64,000 bases of DNA from Bombella mellum (GTDB lineage: Bacteria > Pseudomonadota > Alphaproteobacteria > Acetobacterales > Acetobacteraceae): the NCBI RefSeq assembly GCF_014048465.1, contig NZ_PDLY01000001.1:1-64000 (forward strand), read 5' to 3'. How positions within the stretch are numbered: the first letter of the stretch is position 1; every line of letters begins with the position of its first letter. Below, in pieces: positions 8,196 through 17,922 of this stretch. The notes beneath the pieces are model-generated. The model was not told the origin of the DNA and did not search any database. It saw nothing but the letters and a program-made list of their open reading frames with translations. The translations under genes and the position numbers were made by a program.

Positions 8196-8840
8196 TCAGC
8201 CAGGCTGCCATGTCAGGAAATTGCCAAGGATGGTCAGTCCCACATCCTGGCTTTTTTCCACGTGAAACTGTGTGCCGCAGCGGTTGCCTCTGGCCACGAT
8301 GGCGGGAATGGTCATGCCATAGTCCGCCGTGGCGACCGTCTCCTCCGCACGGGCCCCCACCAGGGCATAGGAATGGACGAAATAGCCGTGATTGCCCGGC
8401 TCGAGCCCTTCCGTCAGCGGATGGGCACCGGGCGTGAAGGAGAGGGTGTTCCATCCCATGTGCGGCAGCCGGAATCCCTGCCGGGCACTGTCATCCATGG
8501 GGGCGATGTGGCCGTCTATCCAGCCCAGGCCTTCCGTGCGGCCATGTTCCAGCCCGTACCGGGCCATGAGCTGCATCCCCACGCAGATGCCGAGAAAGGG
8601 CGTGCCCTCAGCCGTGGCCTTTTCCAGAAGGGGACGGATGCCGCCATCATCAAGCCCCCGGGCGCAGTCGGCAAAGGCTCCCTGACCGGGCAGGATGAGA
8701 CGGTCTGCCGCAAGGATGTCGTGTTCGCTCCGGGAGATGATGATGTCGGCATCCAGATCACGCAGGGCTGCCGCCCGTCGGGTGGCCTGTGCAGCAGAAG
8801 CCAGGTTGCCGCCATTGTAGTCGATTACGACAACACGCAT
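8196..8840 (-). CDS. hisH: Imidazole glycerol phosphate synthase, glutaminase subunit
   Basis: 214 residues from the ATG at 8840, which has GGAGAGAG just upstream; a longer frame to 8897 adds residues absent from the family. A class I glutamine amidotransferase with nucleophile C86 in LGICVGMQLM and the His-Glu pair H193/E195 in TQFHVEKSQ. It hydrolyses glutamine and channels ammonia to HisF. The start MRVVVIDYNGGNLAS is typical. It sits between hisB and the GNAT-hisA gene in a single minus-strand operon. Confidence 0.96.
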   Translation of the reverse strand: MRVVVIDYNGGNLASAAQATRRAAALRDLDADIIISRSEHDILAADRLILPGQGAFADCARGLDDGGIRPLLEKATAEGTPFLGICVGMQLMARYGLEHGRTEGLGWIDGHIAPMDDSARQGFRLPHMGWNTLSFTPGAHPLTEGLEPGNHGYFVHSYALVGARAEETVATADYGMTIPAIVARGNRCGTQFHVEKSQDVGLTILGNFLTWQPG

Positions 8841-8924
8841 AAACTCTCTCCATACTGCAAGATGTCTGGTCCTGTTTCGGGCAGGAGCAGGAGACAAATC
8901 AAGAAAAAATCGTGGTGAGGGGCC

Positions 8925-9527
8925 TTACAGGACCCCTTTGGTGGATGGAATCTGTCCGGCACTGCGGGGATCACGGGACAGGGCCATGCGCAGGGCGCGA
9001 GCGAAGGACTTGAAGGCACTTTCCGCGATGTGATGGGCATTGGTTCCGGCCCGGCCGTTCATGTGCACGGTGATGCGGGCGGACATGCAGAGGGCACGGA
9101 AGAATTCCTCCACCATCTCCGTGGCCATGGAGCCGATCATCTCACGGGGGAAGGTGATGTTCCAGGCCAGGAAGGGGCGGCCCGAAATGTCCACGACCGC
9201 CTCGCAGAGAGCCTCATCCAGTGGGACGAGGGCGGAGCCGAAGCGTTCGATTCCCCGCTTGTCGCCGATGGCCCTGTGGAGGGCGTCTCCCAGCGTGATG
9301 CCCACATCCTCGATGGTGTGATGGTCGTCGATATGGAGGTCACCCTTCACCTGTACGGTGAGGTCCAGCCCGCCATGCCGGGCCAGGGCATCCAGCATGT
9401 GGTCGAAAAAACCGATGCCTGTCTGGATGCTGCTTTTCCCGTGCCCGTCAATGGCGAGGGAGAGGGTGATGTCGGTCTCGCCTGTCTGGCGGCTGATCGT
9501 GGCGGTGCGTGATGTCTCGGTTGTCAT
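8925..9527 (-). CDS. hisB: Imidazoleglycerol-phosphate dehydratase
   Basis: 200 residues, the monofunctional dehydratase without the N-terminal histidinol-phosphatase seen in E. coli. It dehydrates imidazole glycerol phosphate to imidazole acetol phosphate. The two Mn-binding His-rich motifs are present, DDHHTIEDVGI and NAHHIAESAFKSFARAL, as is FFDHMLDALARHGG. It is the first recognisable his gene of the operon (hisB-hisH-GNAT/hisA-hisF-hisE-HIT). About 110 nt separate its start from the divergent nitroreductase gene, so the operon promoter should lie there; I cannot assign it precisely. Confidence 0.97.
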   Translation of the reverse strand: MTTETSRTATISRQTGETDITLSLAIDGHGKSSIQTGIGFFDHMLDALARHGGLDLTVQVKGDLHIDDHHTIEDVGITLGDALHRAIGDKRGIERFGSALVPLDEALCEAVVDISGRPFLAWNITFPREMIGSMATEMVEEFFRALCMSARITVHMNGRAGTNAHHIAESAFKSFARALRMALSRDPRSAGQIPSTKGVL

Positions 9528-9638
9528 ATCCTCCTGCTATACCAATATGCACCGCTTTCCAAACTTGCTTATTGCGAGCGTGTGGGTGAGACTGTCCGCC
9601 ATACGGTTCGTGACAGGTGTTTTGAGGAGATCGCCACC

Positions 9639-10256
9639 ATGACGCAGGCTTCATCCGTTTCTCCGCTCGAGGCATTGCTCGGGCGGTCCTCGACGGGCGA
9701 TCTTGTCGCTCCGGCTCCGCAGGGGGAGGTGCTGGCCCGCATCCTGTCCGCCGGGCTGAGGGCACCGGATCACGGGCATCTCTATCCCTGGCGTTATGTG
9801 GTGATTGCGGGTGAGGCCCGTCCGGCCTTTGCCGGGCATGTCGTGGCGGCGGTGGGCCGTCAGGAGCCTGATGCGCCGGAGAAGAAACGTGAGAAGCGGC
9901 GCAGGCGTTTTTCCGAGACGCCGATGATCATTGCACTGGGGATGCATCTCCGGCCGGAGCACAAGGTTCCCGTCATGGAGCAGGAGATGGCCGTGGCCGC
10001 CGGAGCCATGAATGTCCTCAATGCCCTGCATCTGGAAGGGTTCGGGGGCGTGTGGGTCAGCGGGAAGTTCTGCGAGGACCGTTCCCTGCTCAGCCAGCTC
10101 GGGCTGGAGGCTCCGCACCGTCTGGCCGGATTCCTGCTGGTCGGTACCCCGGAGACGCAGGACCGGCCTGCGAAACGTCCGGAAATTGGTGATCACATGG
10201 CCTTCTGGAATGGTCAGGAGCCTGTTGCCTTCAGGGCGGACGACAGGCGGCATTGA
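9639..10256 (+). CDS. Nitroreductase-family flavoprotein (YdjA-like)
   Basis: 205 residues from the ATG at 9639, chosen for GAGGAG 9 nt upstream; the frame extends back to 9582. The FMN-binding block LSAGLRAPDHGHLYPWRYVVI and the later AGAMNVLNALHLEGFGGVWVSG are characteristic of the small YdjA-type subfamily. It should be a cytoplasmic, dimeric NAD(P)H-dependent FMN enzyme reducing nitro or other electrophilic compounds; the natural substrate is unknown. It reads in the same direction as the following monooxygenase gene with a gap of about 75 nt and may share its transcript. Confidence 0.85.
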   Translation: MTQASSVSPLEALLGRSSTGDLVAPAPQGEVLARILSAGLRAPDHGHLYPWRYVVIAGEARPAFAGHVVAAVGRQEPDAPEKKREKRRRRFSETPMIIALGMHLRPEHKVPVMEQEMAVAAGAMNVLNALHLEGFGGVWVSGKFCEDRSLLSQLGLEAPHRLAGFLLVGTPETQDRPAKRPEIGDHMAFWNGQEPVAFRADDRRH

Positions 10257-10331
10257 TGCTGGGGTGGCTGCTTGCCGGGTCATGCCGGTTGCGTTAAAGC
10301 CGTGGCCAGAGGGGAACTGAAGGGTGCAGGC

Positions 10332-11591
10332 ATGACACGACATGGTGACGTTCATCAGGTGGAGCAGGCTGGGTCTCTGACCAGTGATGTGGTGATCGCC
10401 GGTGGTGGCCCCGCCGGGCTGGCGGCGGCCCTGTCCTTTGCCCGTGAGGGCTGGCGTGTGAGCGTCGTGGAGAAAGCCCCGCCTGGCGTGCTTGAGTCGC
10501 CTTCCTTTGACGGGCGGGAAATTGCCCTGACCCATCATACGGTACACTGGCTGAAGCAGCATGGTGTCTGGGACCATATTCCTGCCGAGGCTGTCTGCCC
10601 CCTTGAGGTGGCCAGGGTGGAGAGTGGCCGTCTGGGAGGGCAGCCCCTGATTTTCCATGCTCCGGGCATCGTGCCGGGTTCAGCGGCTGATGATGAGGTG
10701 CCGGATGGAGAGCCGCTGGGTTTTCTGGTCGCCAACCATCTGATCCGTCGTGCCCTGCATCAGGCCGTCAGGCGGACGGAAGGCATCACCCTGCTGTGTC
10801 AGACGGGCGTGACAGGATTTCAGGCAGGGCGGGAGATGGTACAGGTCAGCCTGTCAGACGGGCGGGCCATGCAGGCCCGTCTTCTGGTCGGGGCTGATGG
10901 CCGGTTCTCCCGGATACGGGAGATGGCCGGGATCGGGGCCATCGTGCATGATTTTAGCATGAGCATCCTTGTCTGCCGGATGCGGCATCTCACGCCTCAT
11001 GACAACACGGCCCTGCAATGGTTTGATGAACGCCAGACGATCGCTCTTCTGCCGGTTGCGCCGGATGGGGGGATGGGGGACATCTCCTCCCTGGTGCTGA
11101 CCCTGCCGCCGGATGACATAGCCCGGCTGCGTGTGGCCGCCCCGGATGATTTCAATGCCGAGATCACCCGTCGGACGGATGAACGGCTCGGCCTCCTGCG
11201 GGTGATGAGCGACCGCATCACCTATCCGCTCAAGGCCGTCTATGCCCATCGCTTCCACGCGCCCCGTGTGGCCCTGATCGGTGATGCTGCCGTGGGGATG
11301 CATCCCATCACGGCGCATGGCTTCAATTTTGGCATCCGTGGTCAGGAAACGCTGGTGCAGGAGCTGAGCGCAGGGCCTGGTGACCCGGGTGATGCGGCGT
11401 CGCTCCAGCGTTTCGAGCGGCGACATCGCAAGGCAACTTTCCCGCTCTTTGCGGCGACCAATGCCATTGCCGTGGCCTACACCCGGGATGACGGGCCATT
11501 CCCTCTGGCCCGTCGGGCCGGACTTATGCTGGCCAACCGTCTGGCCCCTTTCAAGAAGGCCGTGACACGGATGCTGATGGACCCTGTGTGA
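10332..11591 (+). CDS. UbiH/UbiM-type FAD-dependent ubiquinone hydroxylase
   Basis: 419 residues from the ATG at 10332 (AAGGG upstream). It is a class A flavin monooxygenase: VVIAGGGPAGLAAALSFAREG binds ADP of FAD, LLVGADGRFSRIR is the DG motif, and ALIGDAAVGMHPITAHGFN is the GD motif ending in the GFN variant common in UbiM. Such enzymes hydroxylate the ring of a ubiquinone precursor, using NAD(P)H and O2. The exact ring position (C5 or C6) cannot be decided. Acetic acid bacteria rely on ubiquinone for their membrane dehydrogenases, which fits. The UbiM assignment is by similarity of motifs; UbiH or UbiF remain alternatives. Confidence 0.8.
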   Translation: MTRHGDVHQVEQAGSLTSDVVIAGGGPAGLAAALSFAREGWRVSVVEKAPPGVLESPSFDGREIALTHHTVHWLKQHGVWDHIPAEAVCPLEVARVESGRLGGQPLIFHAPGIVPGSAADDEVPDGEPLGFLVANHLIRRALHQAVRRTEGITLLCQTGVTGFQAGREMVQVSLSDGRAMQARLLVGADGRFSRIREMAGIGAIVHDFSMSILVCRMRHLTPHDNTALQWFDERQTIALLPVAPDGGMGDISSLVLTLPPDDIARLRVAAPDDFNAEITRRTDERLGLLRVMSDRITYPLKAVYAHRFHAPRVALIGDAAVGMHPITAHGFNFGIRGQETLVQELSAGPGDPGDAASLQRFERRHRKATFPLFAATNAIAVAYTRDDGPFPLARRAGLMLANRLAPFKKAVTRMLMDPV

Positions 11592-11802
11592 CAGTTCCGT
11601 CGGTATGGACGGAAATGTGGCAGGTATGAGCTGAAGGTTTATTTTTCATTACGAAAACTGCTTGCCGTCGCAGCCCGTCACGGTGATACTGCCTGCTGGA
11701 GTGATTTCGGTATGGCGGGGTGCCTTTTCACGAAGAGCACTGGTGATCTGTACCGTACTGGAGTGGCCCGCTGCGTCCTGCGGGTTAGATACGGGGTGCA
11801 TT

Positions 11803-13413
11803 ATGACATATGATGTCGTCATCATTGGTGCGGGTTTTGCCGGGCTGACGCTGGCCTATCAGCTGAAGAAAAAGAATCAGGACCTTCGTGTCGCCATCGT
11901 GCATGACTCGTCTTTCCCCAATGAAGACATATCGGAGAAGGTTGGCGAGTCCTTCAATGAAGTAGCCGCCATATATTTTGACCAGATGCTGGGGCTCAGG
12001 GAGTTCATGGAAGCCCGACATCCCCGCAAGATGGGGATGCGTTTTTTCCATCTTGGTGAGACTTCCTACAAGGAGATGGGTTTCAACAGTTATCCCCCCA
12101 ATGCGGCATTCCACTTTGAACGTGGCAAACTGGAAAACGATCTTTTTGAACTCGTCAGAAATGATGTGGATATTTACCTGAACCACAAGTTCATCGATTT
12201 TGAGGAAAAAGACGGTACGAAAGAGATTCAGGTCCTGAACCGGAAGGAGAACAGCAGGCTTGTCCTGAAGGCTTCCTGGCTTGTTGATGCCGCCGGGATG
12301 AAGAAGCTGCTGGCCAGAAAGTTCGACATCACATACAGGCTGCCCATCAAGCACTCCTCGGTCTGGTTCCGTGTGGGTGGTGGTGTGGACGTGGATGAGT
12401 TCCTGCCACGGACGGCTGACAATCCGTTCACGTCGGAGAGACGGTCATGGAGTTCCATCCATCTGGAAGGGGTCGGGTACTGGATATGGATACTGCGCCT
12501 TTCTGAGACAGCAACAAGTGTTGGCATCATTTTTGATGAAAACATGTACGAATTTCAGGATTTCGCCACATGGGAGAAGACGACGCTCTGGCTGAAGCAG
12601 AATGTCCGGCGACTGATTGATTATATCGAGGAAAAGAAATTTCCCATTCTGGATTTCAGGATACTGAGGCGTTTTGCCAGCCAGTGCAGATACTGGGTCA
12701 GTGATGACCGCTGGGCCCTTGTCGGGGATTCCTATGGCATATGGGACCCGTATTATTCCAACGGGTTTGATGTGATCGGGATACAGAACACGATCCTGAC
12801 GGAGCTGATTCATGCGGAGCGATGTGGAGAGAGCCTGAAGGAACGTGTTCCTGCGGCCAACAGGTTCGTTGAGGAACTGATGTACGGGTTCAGCCAGACG
12901 TTCGGGGATTTCTATTCCCGGAAAGGGAGATGGGCCTATGTCTGTGCGAAGTATAATCTGGACATAGCCATGTATCTTCCCATCATAGCAGCCATCATGC
13001 ACAACTCCCTGCAGTCCATGTTCATGGAGGAAGACGGGACGTTCCGGGACAAGGTCTTCAGTCTTTTTTCTGAGGCTGGCCATGTCTATTTCGATACCGT
13101 CAGGTTTCTGGCCTCAGATGAGTTCAGGGATAACGGCGTGAAGGAGTATGATTACATGCTTCTCAATTCGGCAACCTATGACGTTTTCATTCCAGAGAAG
13201 GGCATTCCTTTTCATGAAAAGGAGAAGAGCCTGTCGATCCTCAGGAAGAATTATAACCTGCTTCTCTGTGTCCAGTACTACCTGAAATCAGGCCGCAACT
13301 ATATGGATTTCATAAAGAACGGGGCCTATTTCTCCATAACGGAACAGACGGACCCTGAACGCTACAGAGATGACCCGGACCAGCTGGAAGCAGATCTGTT
13401 CCGTCCTGCCTGA
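11803..13413 (+). CDS. Flavin-dependent halogenase-like monooxygenase
   Basis: 536 residues from the ATG at 11803 (GGGG about 7 nt upstream). It shows the N-terminal FAD motif IIGAGFAGLTLAYQL (GxGxxG at 9-14), a GESFNE segment, a Lys at residue 76 (HPRKMGMRFF) where tryptophan halogenases have their catalytic Lys, and GDSYGIWDPYYSNG, close to the halogenase GDAAxFxDPxxSxG block. The diagnostic WxWxIP motif is altered to WIWIL (227-231). It may therefore halogenate, epoxidise or hydroxylate an unknown substrate. No flavin reductase, PKS or NRPS gene is adjacent, which is unusual for a secondary-metabolism enzyme. Confidence 0.72.
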   Translation: MTYDVVIIGAGFAGLTLAYQLKKKNQDLRVAIVHDSSFPNEDISEKVGESFNEVAAIYFDQMLGLREFMEARHPRKMGMRFFHLGETSYKEMGFNSYPPNAAFHFERGKLENDLFELVRNDVDIYLNHKFIDFEEKDGTKEIQVLNRKENSRLVLKASWLVDAAGMKKLLARKFDITYRLPIKHSSVWFRVGGGVDVDEFLPRTADNPFTSERRSWSSIHLEGVGYWIWILRLSETATSVGIIFDENMYEFQDFATWEKTTLWLKQNVRRLIDYIEEKKFPILDFRILRRFASQCRYWVSDDRWALVGDSYGIWDPYYSNGFDVIGIQNTILTELIHAERCGESLKERVPAANRFVEELMYGFSQTFGDFYSRKGRWAYVCAKYNLDIAMYLPIIAAIMHNSLQSMFMEEDGTFRDKVFSLFSEAGHVYFDTVRFLASDEFRDNGVKEYDYMLLNSATYDVFIPEKGIPFHEKEKSLSILRKNYNLLLCVQYYLKSGRNYMDFIKNGAYFSITEQTDPERYRDDPDQLEADLFRPA

Positions 13414-13422
13414 GGGAGCTGG

Positions 13423-14160
13423 TCAGGAGGAGAGGGAGTGAGTTTGGAGGAACTGCTCCAGTTTCACGTCCTCTGCCGTGGCCCTGATGAGGAGGGAGCG
13501 GGGTTCCTGTCCGGTGACCCTGCCCGGTTCAGCGGTCATCATCCTGATGGGAACTTCCAGAGAGCGGGCCAGCAGGTGCAGTCCGTGCCGGTCCTGAGGA
13601 CCGCCATAGAGGACATCGCCAATGATGGGTGTTCCCAGTGCGGCGCAATGCACACGGGCCTGATGGGTCCGTCCGGTATGGAGGATCAGTTCCAGCAGGC
13701 TGGCTGTTTTACTGGCGGCCAGTACACGCCACGAGGTCCGGGCGGACTGGCTTGATGAGGCCGCGTCGTTTATGGGTCCGGACAGCATTTTCCAGCCCTG
13801 GCTGGTGGAAGAAATGCGTCGTAGCCCTGTCGTGAGCGTGCCTTCCCGTTCCTTGGGGCAGCTGGAAACCAGAGCCCAGTATGTCTTCGTGGTCTCATGT
13901 CCGGCAAAGGCCTGCTGGGCGGCAATGAGAGCCGTCTTGCGCCGGGCGATGAGCAGGCAGCCTGCCGTATCCGCATCCAGCCGGTGGACCAGCCAGGGGC
14001 CACCCCGTTTCTGTGGGACAAGGCGGGTTTCTACACTGTCCCGTGTCCGGGGGCCGGGATGGGCCGCCAGTCCCGCCGGTTTGTTGATGACGACGAAATG
14101 CCGGTCCTCCCACAGGATGGGAAGGTCCATCCTCGGGTGGAAGAAGGGCGGCGGGGCCAT
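13423..14160 (-). CDS. RluA-family pseudouridine synthase
   Basis: 245 residues. The catalytic motif HRLDADTAG has the active-site Asp at residue 62, preceded by FVVINKPAGLAAHPGP and followed by the TGRTHQARVHCAALG block. It isomerises uridine to pseudouridine in rRNA or tRNA. No N-terminal S4 domain is present, so it resembles RluA/TruC more than RluD; the target base cannot be told. It starts 3 nt after the ftsK stop on the same strand, so the two are probably co-transcribed. An in-frame ATG 10 codons later is an alternative start. Confidence 0.88.
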   Translation of the reverse strand: MAPPPFFHPRMDLPILWEDRHFVVINKPAGLAAHPGPRTRDSVETRLVPQKRGGPWLVHRLDADTAGCLLIARRKTALIAAQQAFAGHETTKTYWALVSSCPKEREGTLTTGLRRISSTSQGWKMLSGPINDAASSSQSARTSWRVLAASKTASLLELILHTGRTHQARVHCAALGTPIIGDVLYGGPQDRHGLHLLARSLEVPIRMMTAEPGRVTGQEPRSLLIRATAEDVKLEQFLQTHSLSS

Positions 14161-14163
14161 GAC

Positions 14164-17100
14164 TCAGTCCTCATCCTCGTCACGGTCCAGCCCCAGAGAG
14201 GATTTTGTCGCTAGAACATCCCGCTTGCCCACATGATTGGCGGCACTGATGACACCTTCCCGCTCCATCTGGTCGATGATGTTGGCGGCCCGGTTGTACC
14301 CTATGCGGAGATGCCGCTGCACGAAGCTGGTCGAAGCCCTCTGGGCACGGACCACAAGTTCGGTCGCCTGTTCATAAAGGGCACTGTCCTGATCATCGTC
14401 AGAACTACGGCCCCCGCCCTTGCCGCTGGTCGACGTGTCTTCTTCCTCCTCATCGTCGGCAAGAACCTCGGTGTTGTAGACGGGGGAGCCTTTGGAGCGC
14501 AGGTCAGCCACCACGGCCTCGACCTCCTCGTCGCTGATGAAGGGTCCGTGCACACGGGTGATGCGGGCACCACCCTGCATGAAGAGCATGTCACCCCGGC
14601 CGAGGAGCTGTTCCGCTCCCTGTTCACCCAGAATGGTCCGGCTGTCATATTTGTTGGTGACCTGGAAGGAGATGCGGGTCGGGAAATTGGCCTTGATCGT
14701 TCCCGTGATCACGTCCACCGATGGACGCTGCGTGGCCATGATGACATGCACACCGGCAGCACGGGCCTTCTGGGCCAGACGCAGGACGGAGGCCTCGATT
14801 TCCTTTCCGGCCACCATCATCAGGTCAGCCATTTCGTCAATGACGATGACGATGTAGGGCAGATGTTCCAAGGGCAGGCGGTGTTCATCAAAAACGGGGC
14901 GGCCCGTTTCCGGGTCATAGCCGGTCTGGATGCGGCGGGTCGGTGTTTCACCGGAGGCCTTCAGGTGGCGTATCCTGTCATTGTAGCTGCTGATGTTGCG
15001 GACACCATGATCCGCCATCAGGCGGTAGCGGCGGTCCATTTCCTGCACGGCCCATTTCAGGGCACTGACAGCCTTGGGTGGCTCGGTCACCACCGGGGTC
15101 ATCAGATGCGGGATGCCGTCATAGATGGACAGTTCCAGAATCTTCGGGTCGATCATGATGAGCCGGCAGTCTTCCGGGCTGAGCCGGTAGAGCAGCGAGA
15201 GGATCATGGCATTGATCCCGACGGATTTACCCGAGCCTGTCGTCCCGGCCACGAGCAGGTGAGGCATCCGGGCCAGATCGGCCATGATCGGTTCCCCGGC
15301 AATGTCCTTGCCAAGGGCCAGCGGCAGCTTGCTGCGGTTTTCCTTCCATGCCGGGGAAAGCAGGAGTTCGGGGAAGTACACCGTTTCCCGGGTGCTGTTT
15401 GGCACCTCGATGCCGATGACGTTCCGGCCCGGGACGGTGGCAATACGGACGCTCAGAACGGCGAGGGTCCGAGCAATGTCGTCGGCCAGACCGATCACGC
15501 GGGAGGAGCGGACACCGGGGGCAGGTTCCAGCTCGTAGAGGGTGACTACCGGCCCGGCCCGGTAGTCGGTGATGGAGCCCTGCACGCCGTAATCATCCAG
15601 CACCTTTTCCAGCATCTGGGCATTGGCCCGCAGGGTCTCTTCGGAGGGACCCGTCTTGTTCATGTCGGGCAGGGGATTCAGCAGGCTGATGGCCGGGGGC
15701 AGCCAGGCGGATGGTGTGGTCAGCCCCGGCAGGGGGGCCTGTGTCATGGCAGGCTGGGGGGGAGCAGCCTGTGGCACGGGTGTGACGCTGCCATCATGTG
15801 CGGGAGCGGGGACATGCCCTGCCGGGTAGGCGACTGACGGTGGCGGCGACGCTGGTGTGGCGGGGATGGCGTTGGGAATGGTCTCGGTGATGATGGTGCT
15901 GTGCTGCTCCGGCTCACTTCTGGAGGCGGGGCTGGCTGAGGCCATGAAGCGTTTCAGGAAACCGGGTTGCTGGGCTGGGCCGGACAGTTCCTGCGGCTGG
16001 ACCGTCAGGGGGACGCCGGGCATGTCGTCGTAATTTTCTTCCGCATGGCGACGCTGGACCGTCTTCGTCCTGCCGGGATCGTGCCGGATGTGGGCCAGCA
16101 TGCGGGCATAGGGGTTGTCGGCGTCCTCGTCATGAGGGGGGACAGGCGGCATTTCTTCCTGCACCGGGGCCGGTGTGGGGGAAGGCTGGGGAGGCTGTGC
16201 AGAGGGGGGCTTCTGCCAGGGAGCGGCTCCCTGCTGCATGGGCGACCACGGTGCGCCGGGAGCGACCGGGGGAGTGGGCCGCTCTGCCTGTCGGCTGAGG
16301 TTGCGCATGATGAAGCCGGAGGGGAGGGGGGCCGTGCCCTGGATGGGCCGACCGTGACGGATCGGGCCACCGGTTCCGGAAGGATAGGCGGTCTGGCGTT
16401 CCATCTCGGGGGCCGTGCCACGGGGGCGGAACAGGGCACGGGCGGGCAGGCGGAACAGGACGCTCAGGCCCCGCCCCACGGACCGCCATTCCTGCCCCTG
16501 AAGGCCCATGGACATGGGGCACAGGATGGCGACCAGAACAAGGGTGATCAGGATGGAGACGATGCTCCCCATGCTGCCGGTCTCGCCAGAAACGAGGCCA
16601 AGCAGCTTCCGGGCAAGAAAGACGCCGCTTTCTCCCCCTATGCCGCTGCTCGTGGGCCAGGCGACGTCCAGCCCGGGGAGGCTCAGCTGTAGCAGGCCGA
16701 TCATCATGGCGGCCACCGGGCAGAACAGGATGGCGGCTGCCAGACGCAGCAGGGGCAGCCCCAGATGATGATGGCGCAGCAGCTGCCATGTCCAGGCCAG
16801 CAGGATGAGGACTGGCACGATCCCGGCCAGTCCGAGAAGCTGTGTCAGGCCGTCAGCCACGGTCGCCCCGAAGCGGCCGAGCCAGTTGGTCGGTTCGGTG
16901 CCCGTGGCGGTGTTGAAGGAGGGATCGTGCGGATTGAAACTGAAGAGGGAGGCCGCAATGGCCAGTGCCATGATGATGAGGACGACCCCCAGCACTTCCA
17001 TCATTCTGGCGGAGAGGATGCGGGAGACGGGGGAGGCGTGCCATGCCGGAATCCCGTCGCCATCATCGACCGGATCATGGCCGGGAAATGAGTCGATGGT

Positions 17101-17172
17101 CCCACCGTGACTGCGTCGTGAGGCAGGCAGAAGGGAACGCAGCTTGGCGGCAAGGGGAAAACGGGAGAGCAC
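14164..17172 (-). CDS. ftsK: DNA translocase FtsK
   Basis: 1002 residues from GTG 17172. The N-terminal third holds several membrane segments (first near residues 58-80), anchoring it at the septum. A Pro/Gln-rich linker (about 270-500) follows. The motor has Walker A GTTGSGKS near residue 644 and Walker B IVIVIDEMADLMM near 777, with the conserved ATQRPSVDVITG segment. The C-terminal gamma winged helix (TSFVQRHLRIGYNRAANI) reads KOPS sequences and activates XerCD at dif. It pumps DNA during chromosome-dimer resolution and cell division. Confidence 0.97.
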   Translation of the reverse strand: MLSRFPLAAKLRSLLPASRRSHGGTIDSFPGHDPVDDGDGIPAWHASPVSRILSARMMEVLGVVLIIMALAIAASLFSFNPHDPSFNTATGTEPTNWLGRFGATVADGLTQLLGLAGIVPVLILLAWTWQLLRHHHLGLPLLRLAAAILFCPVAAMMIGLLQLSLPGLDVAWPTSSGIGGESGVFLARKLLGLVSGETGSMGSIVSILITLVLVAILCPMSMGLQGQEWRSVGRGLSVLFRLPARALFRPRGTAPEMERQTAYPSGTGGPIRHGRPIQGTAPLPSGFIMRNLSRQAERPTPPVAPGAPWSPMQQGAAPWQKPPSAQPPQPSPTPAPVQEEMPPVPPHDEDADNPYARMLAHIRHDPGRTKTVQRRHAEENYDDMPGVPLTVQPQELSGPAQQPGFLKRFMASASPASRSEPEQHSTIITETIPNAIPATPASPPPSVAYPAGHVPAPAHDGSVTPVPQAAPPQPAMTQAPLPGLTTPSAWLPPAISLLNPLPDMNKTGPSEETLRANAQMLEKVLDDYGVQGSITDYRAGPVVTLYELEPAPGVRSSRVIGLADDIARTLAVLSVRIATVPGRNVIGIEVPNSTRETVYFPELLLSPAWKENRSKLPLALGKDIAGEPIMADLARMPHLLVAGTTGSGKSVGINAMILSLLYRLSPEDCRLIMIDPKILELSIYDGIPHLMTPVVTEPPKAVSALKWAVQEMDRRYRLMADHGVRNISSYNDRIRHLKASGETPTRRIQTGYDPETGRPVFDEHRLPLEHLPYIVIVIDEMADLMMVAGKEIEASVLRLAQKARAAGVHVIMATQRPSVDVITGTIKANFPTRISFQVTNKYDSRTILGEQGAEQLLGRGDMLFMQGGARITRVHGPFISDEEVEAVVADLRSKGSPVYNTEVLADDEEEEDTSTSGKGGGRSSDDDQDSALYEQATELVVRAQRASTSFVQRHLRIGYNRAANIIDQMEREGVISAANHVGKRDVLATKSSLGLDRDEDED

Positions 17173-17270
17173 AGGGGCAGGTCCTCTGGCTGGGTCAGAA
17201 AGGCACGGTCGGTGCGCAATATAGCCTGTTCCGGCTGATTCTGGAAAGTGGAACCACCCGCACCGTCCGT

Positions 17271-17918
17271 TCAGGGAGAGGGACGGCTGCCTCTGACACT
17301 GTCATCCTGTCGCCAGACGTGCAGCGTTGCCGCCCCGAAACTGCGCTGTGTCAGCAGTGGCGGAGGGGGAGCGGACAGGCTGGGCAGAAGATGGGCATGG
17401 AAGGGCTGGAAGGGGTCTTCCGGCTCCTTGCCCTCGGCAGGGAGGGGAGCACTTTCCGTTTCCGCCACGATCAGGGCACCATCGGCAATCCAGCCCAGCC
17501 GCCACAGGGCACGCAGGCCTTTCTGCACCAGTCCCTTGTGATAGGGTGGGTCCAGAAAAATGAGCGTGTGGGGATGGGGAGCCTTGGGAGGACGGGTCAC
17601 GTCACAGTGGCGGAGGCGTGCCCGGTCCGTCATGCCGCAGCTGCGGAGATTGGCCTGGAGGGCGGCGATGCCCGGGCGGCTTCCTTCCATGAAGGTGGCG
17701 AACCGTGCCCCGCGGGACAGGGCCTCCAGCCCCAGGGCACCCGTTCCGGCAAAGGCATCCAGCACCACGGCGTTTTCCAGTGCCTCCCGGCCAAACCAGG
17801 GGGCGTGCATGAGCATGTCGAAGAGGGTCTGACGGGCACGCTGGGCCGTGGGGCGGGTTGTCAGCCCGGCTGGAGCCTGAAGGCGGCGGTTCCGGGCCGT
17901 ACCGGCGATGATCCTCAT
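17271..17918 (-). CDS. rsmD: 16S rRNA (guanine966-N2)-methyltransferase
   Basis: 215 residues. A Rossmann-fold SAM methyltransferase with the family start MRIIAGTARNRRLQAP, the RPTAQRARQTLFD segment, SAM motif I VLDAFAGTGALGLEALSRGA and the catalytic IFLDPPYHKG. It modifies G966 of 16S rRNA. It begins 4 nt after the rluB-type gene, the usual alphaproteobacterial pair. The C-terminal tail beyond about residue 190 is Ser/Arg/Pro-rich. Confidence 0.94.
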   Translation of the reverse strand: MRIIAGTARNRRLQAPAGLTTRPTAQRARQTLFDMLMHAPWFGREALENAVVLDAFAGTGALGLEALSRGARFATFMEGSRPGIAALQANLRSCGMTDRARLRHCDVTRPPKAPHPHTLIFLDPPYHKGLVQKGLRALWRLGWIADGALIVAETESAPLPAEGKEPEDPFQPFHAHLLPSLSAPPPPLLTQRSFGAATLHVWRQDDSVRGSRPSP

Positions 17919-17922
17919 GGTG

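Noticed and set aside
14233-15837. 534-codon plus-strand open frame opposite ftsK
   Set aside because: Fully antisense to the conserved motor domain of FtsK; no recognisable motif.
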